Source: Acidobacteriota bacterium (GTDB lineage Bacteria; Acidobacteriota; Terriglobia; Acidiferrales; UBA7541). Taken from it: a DNA stretch of 60,715 bases. The stretch spans positions 1-60,715 of the forward strand of contig QHYI01000145.1 in assembly GCA_003223245.1 (NCBI GenBank), written 5' to 3'. Positions within the stretch are counted from its first letter, which is position 1, and each line of letters opens with the position of its first letter. Below, one piece after another: positions 18,401 through 25,506 of this stretch. The notes under the pieces were generated by a model. The model was given only the letters and a program-made list of their open reading frames with translations, searched no databases and was not told the origin of the DNA. A program made the position numbers and the translations under genes.

Positions 18401-18630
18401 TGGCGAACCAACTTGCGGACTTGCAGGACACGGTGGAAAGCGCGGATGCCGCGCCTACGGCGCAGTCGTACGTAGTCTTCGACGAATTGAACGGAAGATT
18501 GGAGACGCAATTAGCGGCTTGGCGTGAGATTCAATCGAAAGATCTCGTAGCTCTGAATGATTTGATCAAGAAGAACAACATTGAGGCCATCGCGCCGGCA
18601 GCGGAAAAAACCAAGGTCGCGGCCGAATAA
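15451..18630 (+). CDS. Secreted BNR/VPS10-sortilin-like repeat protein
   Basis: This 1059-residue protein has an N-terminal signal peptide (residues 1-30, ending near IQAQT). A long beta-propeller region follows with many Asp-box/BNR repeats of the type S-x-D-G-G-x-x-W (for example SVDGGKTW, SNDGGKTW, STDGGKSF), covering about residues 35-740. The C-terminal 300 residues are a beta-rich domain and a helical segment. Such proteins are annotated as glycosyl-hydrolase-like or sortilin-like; no catalytic activity can be assigned. It is probably periplasmic or extracellular. The start is ATG at 15451, with GGGGGAGAG upstream; the frame from 15358 has no ribosome site and would bury the signal peptide. 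It is monocistronic. Confidence 0.85.
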   Translation: MSSGKRFAVCSAFLLAMGFVGARQTIQAQTLDEKALKGMKWRQIGPFRGGRALAVAGVAGDPETYYFGAVAGGVWKTENGGMTWTPMTDKTGIMSIGAIAVAPSDPNVIYVGTGESCIRGNISYGDGMYKSVDGGKTWSQIGLEDTQHIAKIVVHPQNPDIVYVAALGHAYGPNEARGVFRSNDGGKTWQKLLYKDNKTGAIDLVFDPNNPHILFAALWEAQRTPWSLISGGPGSGLYRSGDDGATWKRLEGHGLPSGVLGRIGVSVSGADGNRVYAIIEAEKGGIYRSDDGGESWHLINPDHRFTQRAWYFHHIFADPKSADTVYVLNTGISRSTDGGKSFETIRAPHGDNHGLWIDPTHPQWMILSNDGGATVSHDAGKSWTTEANQPTAQFYHVAADNSVPYKVYGAQQDNSTVAIATRSDGFAIDRPDWYDVGGGESGYVVPDPRNSNIVYAGSYDGLITRFDKSNGQEQDISSWPLNPMGAGAAELKHRFQWTAPILISPNDPNTLYHGGEAVFKTTDGGMSWTPISGDLTRNDKTKQQSSGGPLTQDNTSVEYYDTVFAISESPVEKGVIWAGTDDGLVQVTRDGGQHWTNVTSKEFGEWSLVSLIEASPHSAGTAYVAIDRHKLDDDKPYAFKTTDYGKSWTKITTGLPENSYVHAVREDSKRKGLLFAGTENGIYVSFDDGGHWQSLKLNLPTTPIHDLTVKNDDLIVATHGRAFWILDDISPLRQMNASTMSEDAYLYQPASAVRYRGPGFSLPATVPVGANPPTGVIIDYFLKTKPKDAVDLEILDAKGEVVRKLSSKKAADGASPEEEEFGISRPGEKLPAEEGLNRFVWNMRGEPATRVPGTVNWGGRSAGVLVVPGAYQIKLTVGGRTLTASAEIEKDPRVNVLQADLEKQYELATRIRDCVNAGNEAVNQLRSVIEQLDGLKKRLSGDTGAKAVLDSADALKKKIDAVEEKIIQPKSKSGEDPLNYPIQVANQLADLQDTVESADAAPTAQSYVVFDELNGRLETQLAAWREIQSKDLVALNDLIKKNNIEAIAPAAEKTKVAAE

Positions 18631-18647
18631 GAGACGGCCGGGCAAGG

Positions 18648-19019
18648 TCACGAAGCTTGAGAAGCGGAACGCTTCGCGTATCTCCATTCCAAACAGAACG
18701 CGACGCAGATTCCGACGAAGAGCAGTGCCCATACCAAACTGACGTTCACGTGAGCAATGCCCAAGCTGCCGAGCAGGAAGAGAATCGCGGCGATGAGGAA
18801 AAGCGGTCCGCTCATCACGCAGTGAAACGAGCGATTTTTCAGCCAGTTGGCCATGCAACCGAACCCTGCTGCAAAAAGAATGGTGGAGGCGGCGTACCAA
18901 TGCAGCGCATGCCAATAGATGCCCGCTACACCCAAGATTCCCCACGCAATCAACGAAGCGGCGAACCAATAGCAAATTGCCGCCGGTGAGGTGCAACAGG
19001 CTCCAACGCTCTCGGTCAT
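18648..19019 (-). CDS. Small four-helix membrane protein, function unknown
   Basis: This 123-residue protein has four predicted transmembrane helices (about residues 14-31, 34-50, 64-85 and 90-110). It carries a pattern, NRSFHCVMSGPLFLIAA, that I recall from a widespread unnamed family of small integral membrane proteins. A double cysteine (residues 8-9) lies near the N-terminus. The start is ATG at 19019, because the frame above it to 19187 is polar, has no ribosome site and overlaps the sigma factor gene. A TATACT box sits upstream at about 19091-19096 (minus strand) without a good -35. It is convergent with the BNR gene. Confidence 0.6.
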   Translation of the reverse strand: MTESVGACCTSPAAICYWFAASLIAWGILGVAGIYWHALHWYAASTILFAAGFGCMANWLKNRSFHCVMSGPLFLIAAILFLLGSLGIAHVNVSLVWALLFVGICVAFCLEWRYAKRSASQAS

Positions 19020-19131
19020 CTTCGTGGCCGCCGACGATTTTGTGAGGGGCTCCAATTTTGAGAATAACTCGCTGAGGCTCCACCCTGGAGTATAGTCCAG
19101 ATTCAAGGCTTTTCTTTCGGCATAAAGAAGA

Positions 19132-20397
19132 CTAATTCTGCGGGCATGCGGCCGCACGAGTGAGAAGCAGTTCGCGCTCGCGGGCATTTTGCGTGAGCTT
19201 TGCAGCGCGTTCGAACTCCGACTGAGCCTCGGTGAATCGGCCGAGCTTGAAGAGAAAGTCGCCTCGAACGCTGGGCAAGAGGTGATAGGCCTTCAGAGTG
19301 GGTTCTGAAGTAAGGCGATCGACAATCTCGAGACCTGCAGCTGGGCCAAAGGCCATCGCGACGGCAACCGCGCGATTCAACTCGACGACGGGCGAGGGAG
19401 TAAGTTGTGCAAGCCCATCGTAAAGCGCGACGATTCGCCGCCAATCCGTTTCTGCCGCAATGCGCGCGCGGGCATGACACGCCGCTATTGCGGCCTGCAA
19501 AGCGTACGGGCCAAGTGCTCCGCCTAGCTTCTCGGCGCGCTCGAGAGCGGCGAGACCGCGGCGGATGAGCAGCTGATCCCAGCGCGTGCGGTCTTGATCG
19601 AGCAACAAAACTGGTTCGCCATTCGGCCCGACGCGCGCGCGCAAGCGTGAGGCCTGAATCTCCATCAGCGCGACAAGGCCGTGCACTTCAGGTTCCTGAG
19701 GCGCGAGTTCGGCAAGAATTCTGCCAAGGCGGAGGGCATCCTCGCAGAGCGCCGGGCGCATCCAGTCTTCCCCAGCGGTGGCCGAGTAACCTTCGTTGAA
19801 GATCAGGTAGATGACTTCGAGGACGGACGACAAACGAGCCGCGAGATCCTTGCCGCGAGGCACTTCGAAGGGAACGCGCGCTTCGCTGAGAGTGCGCTTG
19901 GCGCGAACGATGCGTTGCGCGACGGTTGGCTCGGGCACCAGAAAAGCGCGCGCGATTTCTTGGGTGGTGAGGCCGCCAAGCAGCCGAAGCGTAAGAGCGA
20001 CGCGCGCCTCGGTAGAAAGAACAGGGTGACAGGAAACGAACACGAGACGGAGCAAGTCGTCGTCAATCTCGTGGTCCTCGGGAATCTCGAAATTCGCCAT
20101 GGCCATGTCTTGTTGCGTCTTGAGCTCGCGGCTAAGCTCCTCGTGCTTGCGCTCGAGGAGCTTGTTGCGGCGGAAAAGGTCGATGGCGCGATGCTTGGCG
20201 GTGGCCATCAGCCAGGCGCCGGGGTTGTCCGGAATGTCAGTCTCTTGCCAGCGTTCGAGTGCGATAACGAGGGCGTCCTGCGCGAGCTCTTCGGCCAGGC
20301 CGACATCGCGTACCATGCGAGCAAGGCCCGCAATGAGCCTGGCCGACTCGATCCTCCAGACCGCCTCGATGACACGATGAGTATCGGCAGTTGACAC
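19132..20397 (-). CDS. ECF RNA polymerase sigma factor, ECF42 type with TPR-like C-terminal domain
   Basis: This 421-residue protein has sigma region 2 (about residues 10-80, with LAEELAQDALVIALERW) and sigma region 4 (about 125-180, with GGLTTQEIARAFLVPEPTVAQ). A long helical C-terminal extension (about 185-420) contains the family block VIYLIFNEGYSATAGEDW and the PVVELNRAVAVAMAFGP motif. This architecture defines ECF42 sigma factors, which act without a classical anti-sigma factor and are encoded next to YciI/DGPF proteins, as here. The start is a GTG at 20397 with a weak ribosome site. It probably drives the two TGTCGA promoters at 21838 and 21100. Confidence 0.9.
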   Translation of the reverse strand: MSTADTHRVIEAVWRIESARLIAGLARMVRDVGLAEELAQDALVIALERWQETDIPDNPGAWLMATAKHRAIDLFRRNKLLERKHEELSRELKTQQDMAMANFEIPEDHEIDDDLLRLVFVSCHPVLSTEARVALTLRLLGGLTTQEIARAFLVPEPTVAQRIVRAKRTLSEARVPFEVPRGKDLAARLSSVLEVIYLIFNEGYSATAGEDWMRPALCEDALRLGRILAELAPQEPEVHGLVALMEIQASRLRARVGPNGEPVLLLDQDRTRWDQLLIRRGLAALERAEKLGGALGPYALQAAIAACHARARIAAETDWRRIVALYDGLAQLTPSPVVELNRAVAVAMAFGPAAGLEIVDRLTSEPTLKAYHLLPSVRGDFLFKLGRFTEAQSEFERAAKLTQNARERELLLTRAAACPQN

Positions 20398-20470
20398 GGC
20401 TATCCATCACAACATCTTCAATTTGTCCGCGCAAGCCGGCGAGGACGAAGGATCCAGGCGCTGGGTTCGG

Positions 20471-20600
20471 TCAATGTCGAGCGTAAGCCTTTTGCAAACC
20501 CGCAATGTCCTTCATCTTGAGCAGGGCTTCCATCACTCTTTTCGATTTCAAGCCTTCCGGTGTCCGTTTGAAGACACACAGGTTGGAGGTGAAATCCCGC
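20471..20600 (-). pseudogene. C-terminal remnant of a PhnB-like VOC family protein
   Basis: On the minus strand the frame ending at the TGA at 20471-20473 reads SKRVMEALLKM, then KDIAGLQKAYARH. This matches the usual C-terminus of PhnB-like VOC proteins (3-demethylubiquinone-9 3-methyltransferase-like) that accompany YciI and ECF genes. Nothing upstream in this 255-bp gap encodes the rest of the roughly 140-residue protein, so only the tail has survived. Confidence 0.55.
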
Positions 20601-20652
20601 CGTAGGGGCTGGGTCGCGGGCTTGAAATTGTCCTTGCGGCACACCGGTCAGA

Positions 20653-21018
20653 TCACGCCTTCGCAGCCGCCGAAGCGCAGGTGTCCACCTCATAAATTTG
20701 GCGGAGCTCACACTCGCCATCACCCGCAACTTGCAGAAACTTTCTGGTCAATTCGATAGCCTCTTCCTTGGAGTTCACTTTTAAAATGGCGAAACCGGCG
20801 ACAAGTTCTTTGGATTCGGTGAAGGGGCCGTCGGTCACAGTCTGCTTGCCGCTGGAGGAGCGAACGCGGGCTCCAAGTTTGCTCGGCAGGCAGCCTTCCG
20901 TGGCGACCAACCAACCCGCCTTGAAGCCCTCTTCCACGAGTTTCCCCATAGTGGCCATTTCCTCCTGGGAGGGGGGAGCCGTTCTTTCTGCCGTCTTATA
21001 AATGCTCAGGAATCGCAT
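20653..21018 (-). CDS. YciI (DGPF) family protein, copy 2
   Basis: This 121-residue protein has a YciI-like ferredoxin-fold domain, with MRFLSIYKTAE at the start, the TVTDGPFTESKELVAGF block (about residues 62-78) that gives the DGPF name, and SKEEAIELTRKFLQ. The activity is unknown; YciI proteins resemble muconolactone isomerases and may bind small molecules. The start is the ATG at 21018, because GGAGAGAAAGAG lies immediately upstream; the frame to 21042 places that site inside the gene. A TGTCGA-N17-CGTC promoter lies 82-108 bp upstream. It is about 44% identical by eye to copy 1. Confidence 0.88.
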   Translation of the reverse strand: MRFLSIYKTAERTAPPSQEEMATMGKLVEEGFKAGWLVATEGCLPSKLGARVRSSSGKQTVTDGPFTESKELVAGFAILKVNSKEEAIELTRKFLQVAGDGECELRQIYEVDTCASAAAKA

Positions 21019-21099
21019 CTCTTTCTCTCCTTGTATTTTCAAATTTAGTGCAAACTTTTCTGTTCTTCAGAGCCGCTGTGCATGCCGCTCTACTTAGAC

Positions 21100-21126
21100 G
21101 ACGAACGACGCGCCGGAAAATCGACA
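21100..21126 (-). promoter_or_regulatory. Probable ECF42 promoter of YciI copy 2
   Basis: TGTCGA (complement of 21121-21126) and CGTC (complement of 21100-21103) are separated by 17 bp. Spacing and boxes match the promoter before YciI copy 1, and from memory the motif reported for ECF42 sigma factors. Confidence 0.7.
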
Positions 21127-21154
21127 TGCGGTTTTTTGCAAATTCACTTTGCTC

Positions 21155-21304
21155 CAGCATCGGCGCGTCGAGCGATGGCATGACTGTAGGTACCAATGCC
21201 GGCGAGGCGAAGATGTTGTAGTGCGTTACGCCGGGCAAAATCGCCAGGCTGCCCAAACGCCTAGGTCGATGCTGCAAGGATACTTCCGGCAGCGGAAGCT
21301 GCAA
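21155..21304 (-). pseudogene. C-terminal remnant of an alpha/beta hydrolase
   Basis: The minus-strand frame contains LAILPGVTHYNIFASPALVP and then a PSLDAP end. This is the typical last 35 residues of alpha/beta hydrolases, where the H of GVTHY is the catalytic histidine. The frame has no upstream body and runs on into the promoter of YciI copy 2 without a stop of its own. It is a decayed tail left between the two YciI genes. Confidence 0.6.
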
Positions 21305-21337
21305 GAAAATTTCTCCTAGGCATCACCACTTGTCTCC

Positions 21338-21763
21338 TTATTCACTTTTCTGGGAGAGTTTCTTCCCCATCTCGCGGGCGTGGTCGACCGCTTCACTGGG
21401 GCCGAAGTCGTCTAACTCGAAAAATTGGCGGATTTCGATTTCTCCCTCCTTGCCTTCCCCTTGGGGATTGGGGGCCCGCTTGGCCCATTCGATGGCCTCT
21501 TCCCGCGACTTTACCTGGATGATCCAGTAGCCCGCGATGAGTTCCTTCGACTCGGGGAAGGGGCCATCCAGCACCCTCCGCTGGCCGCCCGAAAACTTGA
21601 TGCGGGCGCCCTTGGAGCTGGGTTGCAGCCCGGCGAGGTCGAGCAGCACACCGGCCTTCATCAGCTCTTCATTGTATTTGCCCATAGCGGAAAGCAGCTC
21701 TTCGCTCGGCATCTTGCCTGCCTCTGAGTCTTTGCTGGCTTTTACAAGAATCATGAAGCGCAT
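21338..21763 (-). CDS. YciI (DGPF) family protein, copy 1
   Basis: This 141-residue protein has a YciI-like domain: MRFMILVKASKDSEAG, GYWIIQVKSREEAIEWAKRA, and the signature LDGPFPESKELIAGY at about residues 66-80. A C-terminal extension is rich in charged residues. The start is the ATG at 21763 with AAGGGGTGG as ribosome site; an alternative at 21772 lies inside that site. It belongs to the ECF42 island with copy 2 and the sigma gene on the same strand. The role is unknown; such proteins are thought to be targets or sensors of the sigma factor. Confidence 0.88.
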   Translation of the reverse strand: MRFMILVKASKDSEAGKMPSEELLSAMGKYNEELMKAGVLLDLAGLQPSSKGARIKFSGGQRRVLDGPFPESKELIAGYWIIQVKSREEAIEWAKRAPNPQGEGKEGEIEIRQFFELDDFGPSEAVDHAREMGKKLSQKSE

Positions 21764-21837
21764 AAGTACCACCCCTTGATTTTGGTTTGGAGCAGGCTCC
21801 GGAGGAATTGACCGCCGAACCCCGTCTCTACTTTAGC

Positions 21838-21864
21838 GTCGAATGGACGCCCGTCAAATCGACA
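21838..21864 (-). promoter_or_regulatory. Probable ECF42 promoter of YciI copy 1
   Basis: TGTCGA (complement of 21859-21864), 17 bp, then CGAC (complement of 21838-21841). The surrounding 40 bp, including a shared AAGTAGAG just downstream, are similar to the promoter at 21100-21126. It lies about 75 bp before the gene. The rest of the gap to 22094 shows nothing recognisable. Confidence 0.7.
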
Positions 21865-22098
21865 TCAGAATCCTAGTAGAACATCGTTACATTGCCAGAG
21901 CCTGTGAGTACAAAGAAGAAGTGGCGCGCGGGGGGTACGTCTTCGGGTGAGAGTCCAACACCCCTTGTTGATAGCACGTGAGTTATCGTATTCTCAGCGC
22001 CCAGAACGCCAGACGGGACGCGTTTTCACGGATTGAGGTACATGTTTAGCTACAGGGTGGGGACACAGAAACGAACGCGAGTTAGCCTCAGTCTGGTA

Positions 22099-22134
22099 GG
22101 GTTTCCAAACCCCGGGCGCAAGCATGCCGCGCCC
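22099..22134. repeat. Double palindrome (REP-like) before the AAA ATPase gene
   Basis: Two adjacent hairpins: GGGTTT-CC-AAACCC (22099-22112) and GGGCGC/GCGCCC with a nine-base loop containing GCATGCC (22114-22134). The second resembles the palindrome at 23454-23477, which has the same GCATGCC loop and a flanking CTAC. These look like dispersed extragenic palindromes. Confidence 0.6.
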
Positions 22135-22141
22135 TACAAAA

Positions 22142-23281
22142 ATGATTAAGCAAATTCATGTGTGCGGCTATAGGTCTGTTCGGGACCTCGACCTGGAATT
22201 GAAGCGAATTAATGTCCTCACCGGCCCGAACGGTTGCGGAAAGTCCAATCTTTACAACTCCCTGGTCTTGATGGCGCGGGCGGCGCAAGGGCAATTGGCG
22301 CGAGCGATCGCTGAGGAAGGCGGCACGCCTAGCGTGTTTTGGGCCGGAGGCGAGCGCGTTCGCTATCAGGTTAAGAAACCTCCAAAACGAGTCGTGCTTG
22401 GCTTTGAAGCCCAGAAGTTCGGGTACGAGCTGCAAATCGGGCTCCCGTCCGCGAACGAGCATGCGCTGGAAACCATGTTTAAACTCGACCCTCGCGTGAA
22501 AGAAGAATCGATCTGGTACATCTCGCCCCCCGAAGCGAATAAAGCGAATGATGCGAAACGTCGCGTCGCCATGCTGAAACGCGACGAGCCTTCGGCGTGG
22601 TTGCGCAACGCGGAAGGGAAGATGGTCACTTATCCCTTCAAGATTTCGAAACACGAGTCCGTCCTGTCGCAGATCATTGATCCGCACCTCTATCCGGAAA
22701 TATCCGCGATACGGCAGCAGATCTTGAGCTGGCGTTTTTATCACCATTTCCGTACAGACCTGGAGTCCCCGGTGCGGCAGCCGCAAATTGGCGTCTATAC
22801 CCCGGTTCTGGGTCATGACGGCTCGGACCTTGCAGCGGCTCTCCAAACCATTCTGGAAATCGGCGACGGCGGCGCCCTTCGCCAGATCGTAGCGGAGGCC
22901 TTTGGCGGCGCGGCTCTTGCGATCGAAACAATGGACACCTTGTTCAGTATCAAGATGAAAATACCCGGGCTGCTCCGTCCCTTGCAGGCGCAGGAATTCT
23001 CGGACGGACAAGTGCGGTTCTTATGTCTTTGTGCGGCGCTGCTGAGCCCTCGTCCGCCCTCGCTCTTGGCGGTCAACGAACCGGAGACGAGCCTGCATCC
23101 GGACATTCTGGATGCCCTGGCGCACTTGATCGTTCGTGCCGCGAAAAACACACAGCTTTGGATTACCACGCATTCGCAGTCCTTGGCGGACCGCATCGAG
23201 AAACATTCCGGCGTGCCGCGTGTGCGCCTGTGCATGTCCGACGGCGAGACTCAAGTCGAAGGAGCCCGGAAATCGGTCTGA
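22142..23281 (+). CDS. AAA family ATPase (RecF/OLD-like, ABC-type)
   Basis: This 379-residue protein starts MIKQIHVCGYRSV with the Walker A motif GPNGCGKS at residues 28-35. A signature-like FSDGQVRFLCLCAAL lies near 290, Walker B LLAVNEPETSLHP near 315, and the H-loop THSQSLADRI near 345. This is the architecture of single-gene AAA_21/DUF2813 ATPases related to RecF and OLD proteins, usually cytosolic and linked to DNA transactions or defence; the exact role is unknown. The ATG at 22142 is preferred because the alternative at 22124 lies inside a palindromic repeat and the family begins with this motif. Neither start has a clear ribosome site. No partner nuclease gene is adjacent. Confidence 0.82.
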   Translation: MIKQIHVCGYRSVRDLDLELKRINVLTGPNGCGKSNLYNSLVLMARAAQGQLARAIAEEGGTPSVFWAGGERVRYQVKKPPKRVVLGFEAQKFGYELQIGLPSANEHALETMFKLDPRVKEESIWYISPPEANKANDAKRRVAMLKRDEPSAWLRNAEGKMVTYPFKISKHESVLSQIIDPHLYPEISAIRQQILSWRFYHHFRTDLESPVRQPQIGVYTPVLGHDGSDLAAALQTILEIGDGGALRQIVAEAFGGAALAIETMDTLFSIKMKIPGLLRPLQAQEFSDGQVRFLCLCAALLSPRPPSLLAVNEPETSLHPDILDALAHLIVRAAKNTQLWITTHSQSLADRIEKHSGVPRVRLCMSDGETQVEGARKSV

Positions 23282-23317
23282 ATACCGGCTTCTCTAGGGT
23301 TTGTCTATCGGAGAGAT

Positions 23318-23399
23318 TGGTGCCCGGGGTGGGTGTCACAGGAGGAAAAATCCCCGGGGCATTTTAAGCCCTCCGTGTCTGCCATTCCGCCACCCGGAC
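23318..23399 (-). pseudogene. Degenerate duplicate of tRNA-Leu(TAA)
   Basis: The acceptor stem, D arm, variable arm and CCA end align with the intact tRNA-Leu(TAA) at 27454-27541. However, the T arm has lost its TTCGA loop, the anticodon stem carries a mismatch, and one acceptor pair has become G-T. Upstream flanking sequence (23400-23450) also resembles that of the intact gene (27542-27590). This is a segmental duplicate that has decayed. Confidence 0.8.
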
Positions 23400-23453
23400 A
23401 TCGGCAGAAGAACAAATTAGCAGACAGGACGCGCGCGCTCGAATTTGACGCGC

Positions 23454-23477
23454 AGGGGCACAGCATGCCGTGCCCCT
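23454..23477. repeat. Palindromic repeat with GCATGCC loop
   Basis: AGGGGCAC pairs with GTGCCCCT around an AGCATGCC loop. It is the same style of element as 22114-22134. It lies between the pseudo-tRNA and the convergent end of the TPR gene and could also act as a weak terminator. Confidence 0.6.
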
Positions 23478-23494
23478 ACGCCATTTCGCGTGAT

Positions 23495-24397
23495 TCATTC
23501 CGAGCCCGGTGGTTTTGGCGGAGGCGGGGGCGGGGGCGGGCCAGGGAGAGGAGGTGGAGGCTCAAGAGGGTTGAGCTTCGCCTGCGCTGTCGCCGGATAC
23601 GGTTTCCCGGGGTTTAGCGCCACGGCTCGATCCACGAATGCATCCGCCTTGCGGATAAGATCGTCAAATTCCTGGTCGGTCGGCGCCAGTTCGGCTTTCA
23701 AGCGATAGAGCAGATTCAGCATAACCAAAGGCTGGCTCGCATGAGGGTTTATTTGACTTGCGCGATCGAGCGCTGCTTCCGTGGCTTGGATTCGCGGCTC
23801 AAATTCGCTTCGCAGGGACTCTCGGAGCTTTTGGTCATCGATACGCGCCGGGCCTTTCATCTGGATGTCCGCCTTGCGCTTCTCGCTTTGCACGTCAAAG
23901 TAGGTTTGCATGGTCGCGATGGTGCCGGATGCAGCGAGTGCATCGCTATCGTTCGGATTTTCGCGAAGAAGAATCGCGAGAGTCTGCTCGGAATCCCGGT
24001 GACGTCCCGCATATTCGTAAAGCATCGCCAAATCCCAGAGGGCAAGCCTATTTTGCGGCGATTCCCTGAGGATGTTCCTAAGAGTCGACTCAGCCGCATC
24101 CGCCCGCGCCCGGGCATCGGGATCACGCTGACTTTGCATGGACCAGCGGGCTTGCGCGTTAGCCAAGTGCAATTGAAGGATGATCGAGCCGGGCGATTGT
24201 TGAACCGCTTCGGTGAAGAATTTGACCGCTTGACCGAAATCCCCTCGCTCGTACGCTTCCACGGCGAGCTGAGCCGAATCCGAGGCGAAGGCCGAAGATT
24301 GGGCACCTGTCAGGCTTCCCGCCGCGAGTAAGTGGGGGTTTAAGAGGAACGAGGCAATTAGAACTATATATCTAGGACTTAATCGTAGTTTCGTCAT
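23495..24397 (-). CDS. Secreted TPR protein with proline-rich C-terminus
   Basis: This 300-residue protein has an N-terminal signal peptide (residues 1-27, ending HLLAAGS). TPR-like helical repeats at about residues 45-245 include YERGDFGQAVKFFTEAVQQ and ALWDLAMLYEYAGRHRDSEQ. The tail is proline-rich, with a run of eight prolines before KPPGSE. The start is ATG at 24397 with GAGGT upstream; the frame to 24610 overlaps the M56 gene and was rejected. It is the third gene of a BlaI-M56-TPR operon, 32 bp after the M56 gene. It is probably periplasmic, and its role may depend on the M56 sensor. Function is unknown. Confidence 0.78.
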   Translation of the reverse strand: MTKLRLSPRYIVLIASFLLNPHLLAAGSLTGAQSSAFASDSAQLAVEAYERGDFGQAVKFFTEAVQQSPGSIILQLHLANAQARWSMQSQRDPDARARADAAESTLRNILRESPQNRLALWDLAMLYEYAGRHRDSEQTLAILLRENPNDSDALAASGTIATMQTYFDVQSEKRKADIQMKGPARIDDQKLRESLRSEFEPRIQATEAALDRASQINPHASQPLVMLNLLYRLKAELAPTDQEFDDLIRKADAFVDRAVALNPGKPYPATAQAKLNPLEPPPPLPGPPPPPPPPKPPGSE

Positions 24398-24429
24398 GAG
24401 AACCTCACTTTTACTGAATTCGTTTCGAA

Positions 24430-25500
24430 CTATCTCCGGCTGGGCGGCAGCGGAGGCGGAGGCGGAGGTGGGGGCGGGGGAACCCGCAACATCTGTTGCC
24501 GTACGTGCGGTTCCGGCACCGCACTCATCCAGAGAAAGGTTTTGCGGCCCGAGGACAATAGCACGGTGAGCAACACCGAGGCGGTCAAGACCAGGCAAGA
24601 CTTGTTCCAAGCAGTGAGTGTGCGGGACAGCAAGGGAGAGAAGGTAACCAGAGCTTGGATGCGATGCTCAAGCGTTGCACTCTCGGAAATGCCCAAGGCA
24701 GGAAGAGGAGACCGTTTGTCGTTTAAGGTTTCGGCCACGTCCAGAAGGCAACGAGCATAGTCGATTGGGGGAAGCATCAGGCCGCTTACGCAAGCGTCGC
24801 AGGCCATCTCTCTTGCTTCGGCAAGCCGACTGCGAAGCCAGTATGAAAATGGGTGGAAAGCAAGCGGGACTAACATGATTTCGGATAGCAAGTGCAATAA
24901 CATATCGCGGCGCTGTACGTGGGCAAGTTCATGCGCAACCACGGAGACGAGTGTCTGCCGGTTTGGCGAGACGAATAAATTTGCGGGAATCAGGATGGAC
25001 GGGCACGTTAGACCACAGGTAAACGGGCCACATTCCGAGGTCGCCGACGGCGTTGAGAATATTTTCGCTTTATATCGCTTGATGCTCAGAAGCAGGTCCT
25101 TCGGAAGGACAGATTCCAGAGTGTCCGGCTCGACAAACGTCGCCCGGCTTATTAAGTGACTCGCGGCGATTCCTCCTCGCAGCAGCAGAAACGCGCGATA
25201 CAGAGCTGGCAGCATAAGGAGAAGCAGCAGCAAATGCGAGGCGCTCGAACTATTCACACGGGCGGTCACTACCAGCCCAAGATCGCTGCTCATTGTTTTG
25301 GAGTCGCCCCATAATCCGAGGAGCGTTCCGAACGGACCAAGAAATGCCAGAGTGAGCGCTGCCAACCACAGTGCATGGCGTATCTTTGCTGCCAGGTTTG
25401 GGATGAAGCGGAGGAACAACCAGCAGCAGACGAAGCAGACGGGCAATTCCCAAATTGCGTTCAGGAACCACCACAAGACGATTTGTTCGAGGGCGCTCAT
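24430..25500 (-). CDS. M56 (BlaR1-like) membrane metallopeptidase
   Basis: This 356-residue protein has membrane helices at about residues 8-30, 42-62, 88-107 and 303-318. The zinc-protease motif HELAH is at 190-194, with a downstream REMACDACV block (near residue 230) supplying the third ligand. In the BlaR1/MecR1 family the protease is activated by an outside signal and destroys the BlaI-type repressor encoded with it. Here the C-terminus has no penicillin-binding sensor domain. Instead it ends in a ten-proline run just before the stop, so the signal is not simply a beta-lactam. It starts 6 bp after the blaI-like gene ends. The partner repressor and TPR gene share the transcript. Confidence 0.87.
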   Translation of the reverse strand: MSALEQIVLWWFLNAIWELPVCFVCCWLFLRFIPNLAAKIRHALWLAALTLAFLGPFGTLLGLWGDSKTMSSDLGLVVTARVNSSSASHLLLLLLMLPALYRAFLLLRGGIAASHLISRATFVEPDTLESVLPKDLLLSIKRYKAKIFSTPSATSECGPFTCGLTCPSILIPANLFVSPNRQTLVSVVAHELAHVQRRDMLLHLLSEIMLVPLAFHPFSYWLRSRLAEAREMACDACVSGLMLPPIDYARCLLDVAETLNDKRSPLPALGISESATLEHRIQALVTFSPLLSRTLTAWNKSCLVLTASVLLTVLLSSGRKTFLWMSAVPEPHVRQQMLRVPPPPPPPPPPLPPSRR

Positions 25501-25506
25501 GGGGAC

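Noticed and set aside
20423-20759. Plus-strand ORFs in the gap next to the sigma gene
   Set aside because: The minus strand carries the VOC-like tail here; the plus-strand frames overlap the YciI gene and show no family features.
22124-22141. The earlier ATG as start of the AAA ATPase
   Set aside because: It lies inside a palindromic repeat and adds residues (MPRPTK) not expected in the family.
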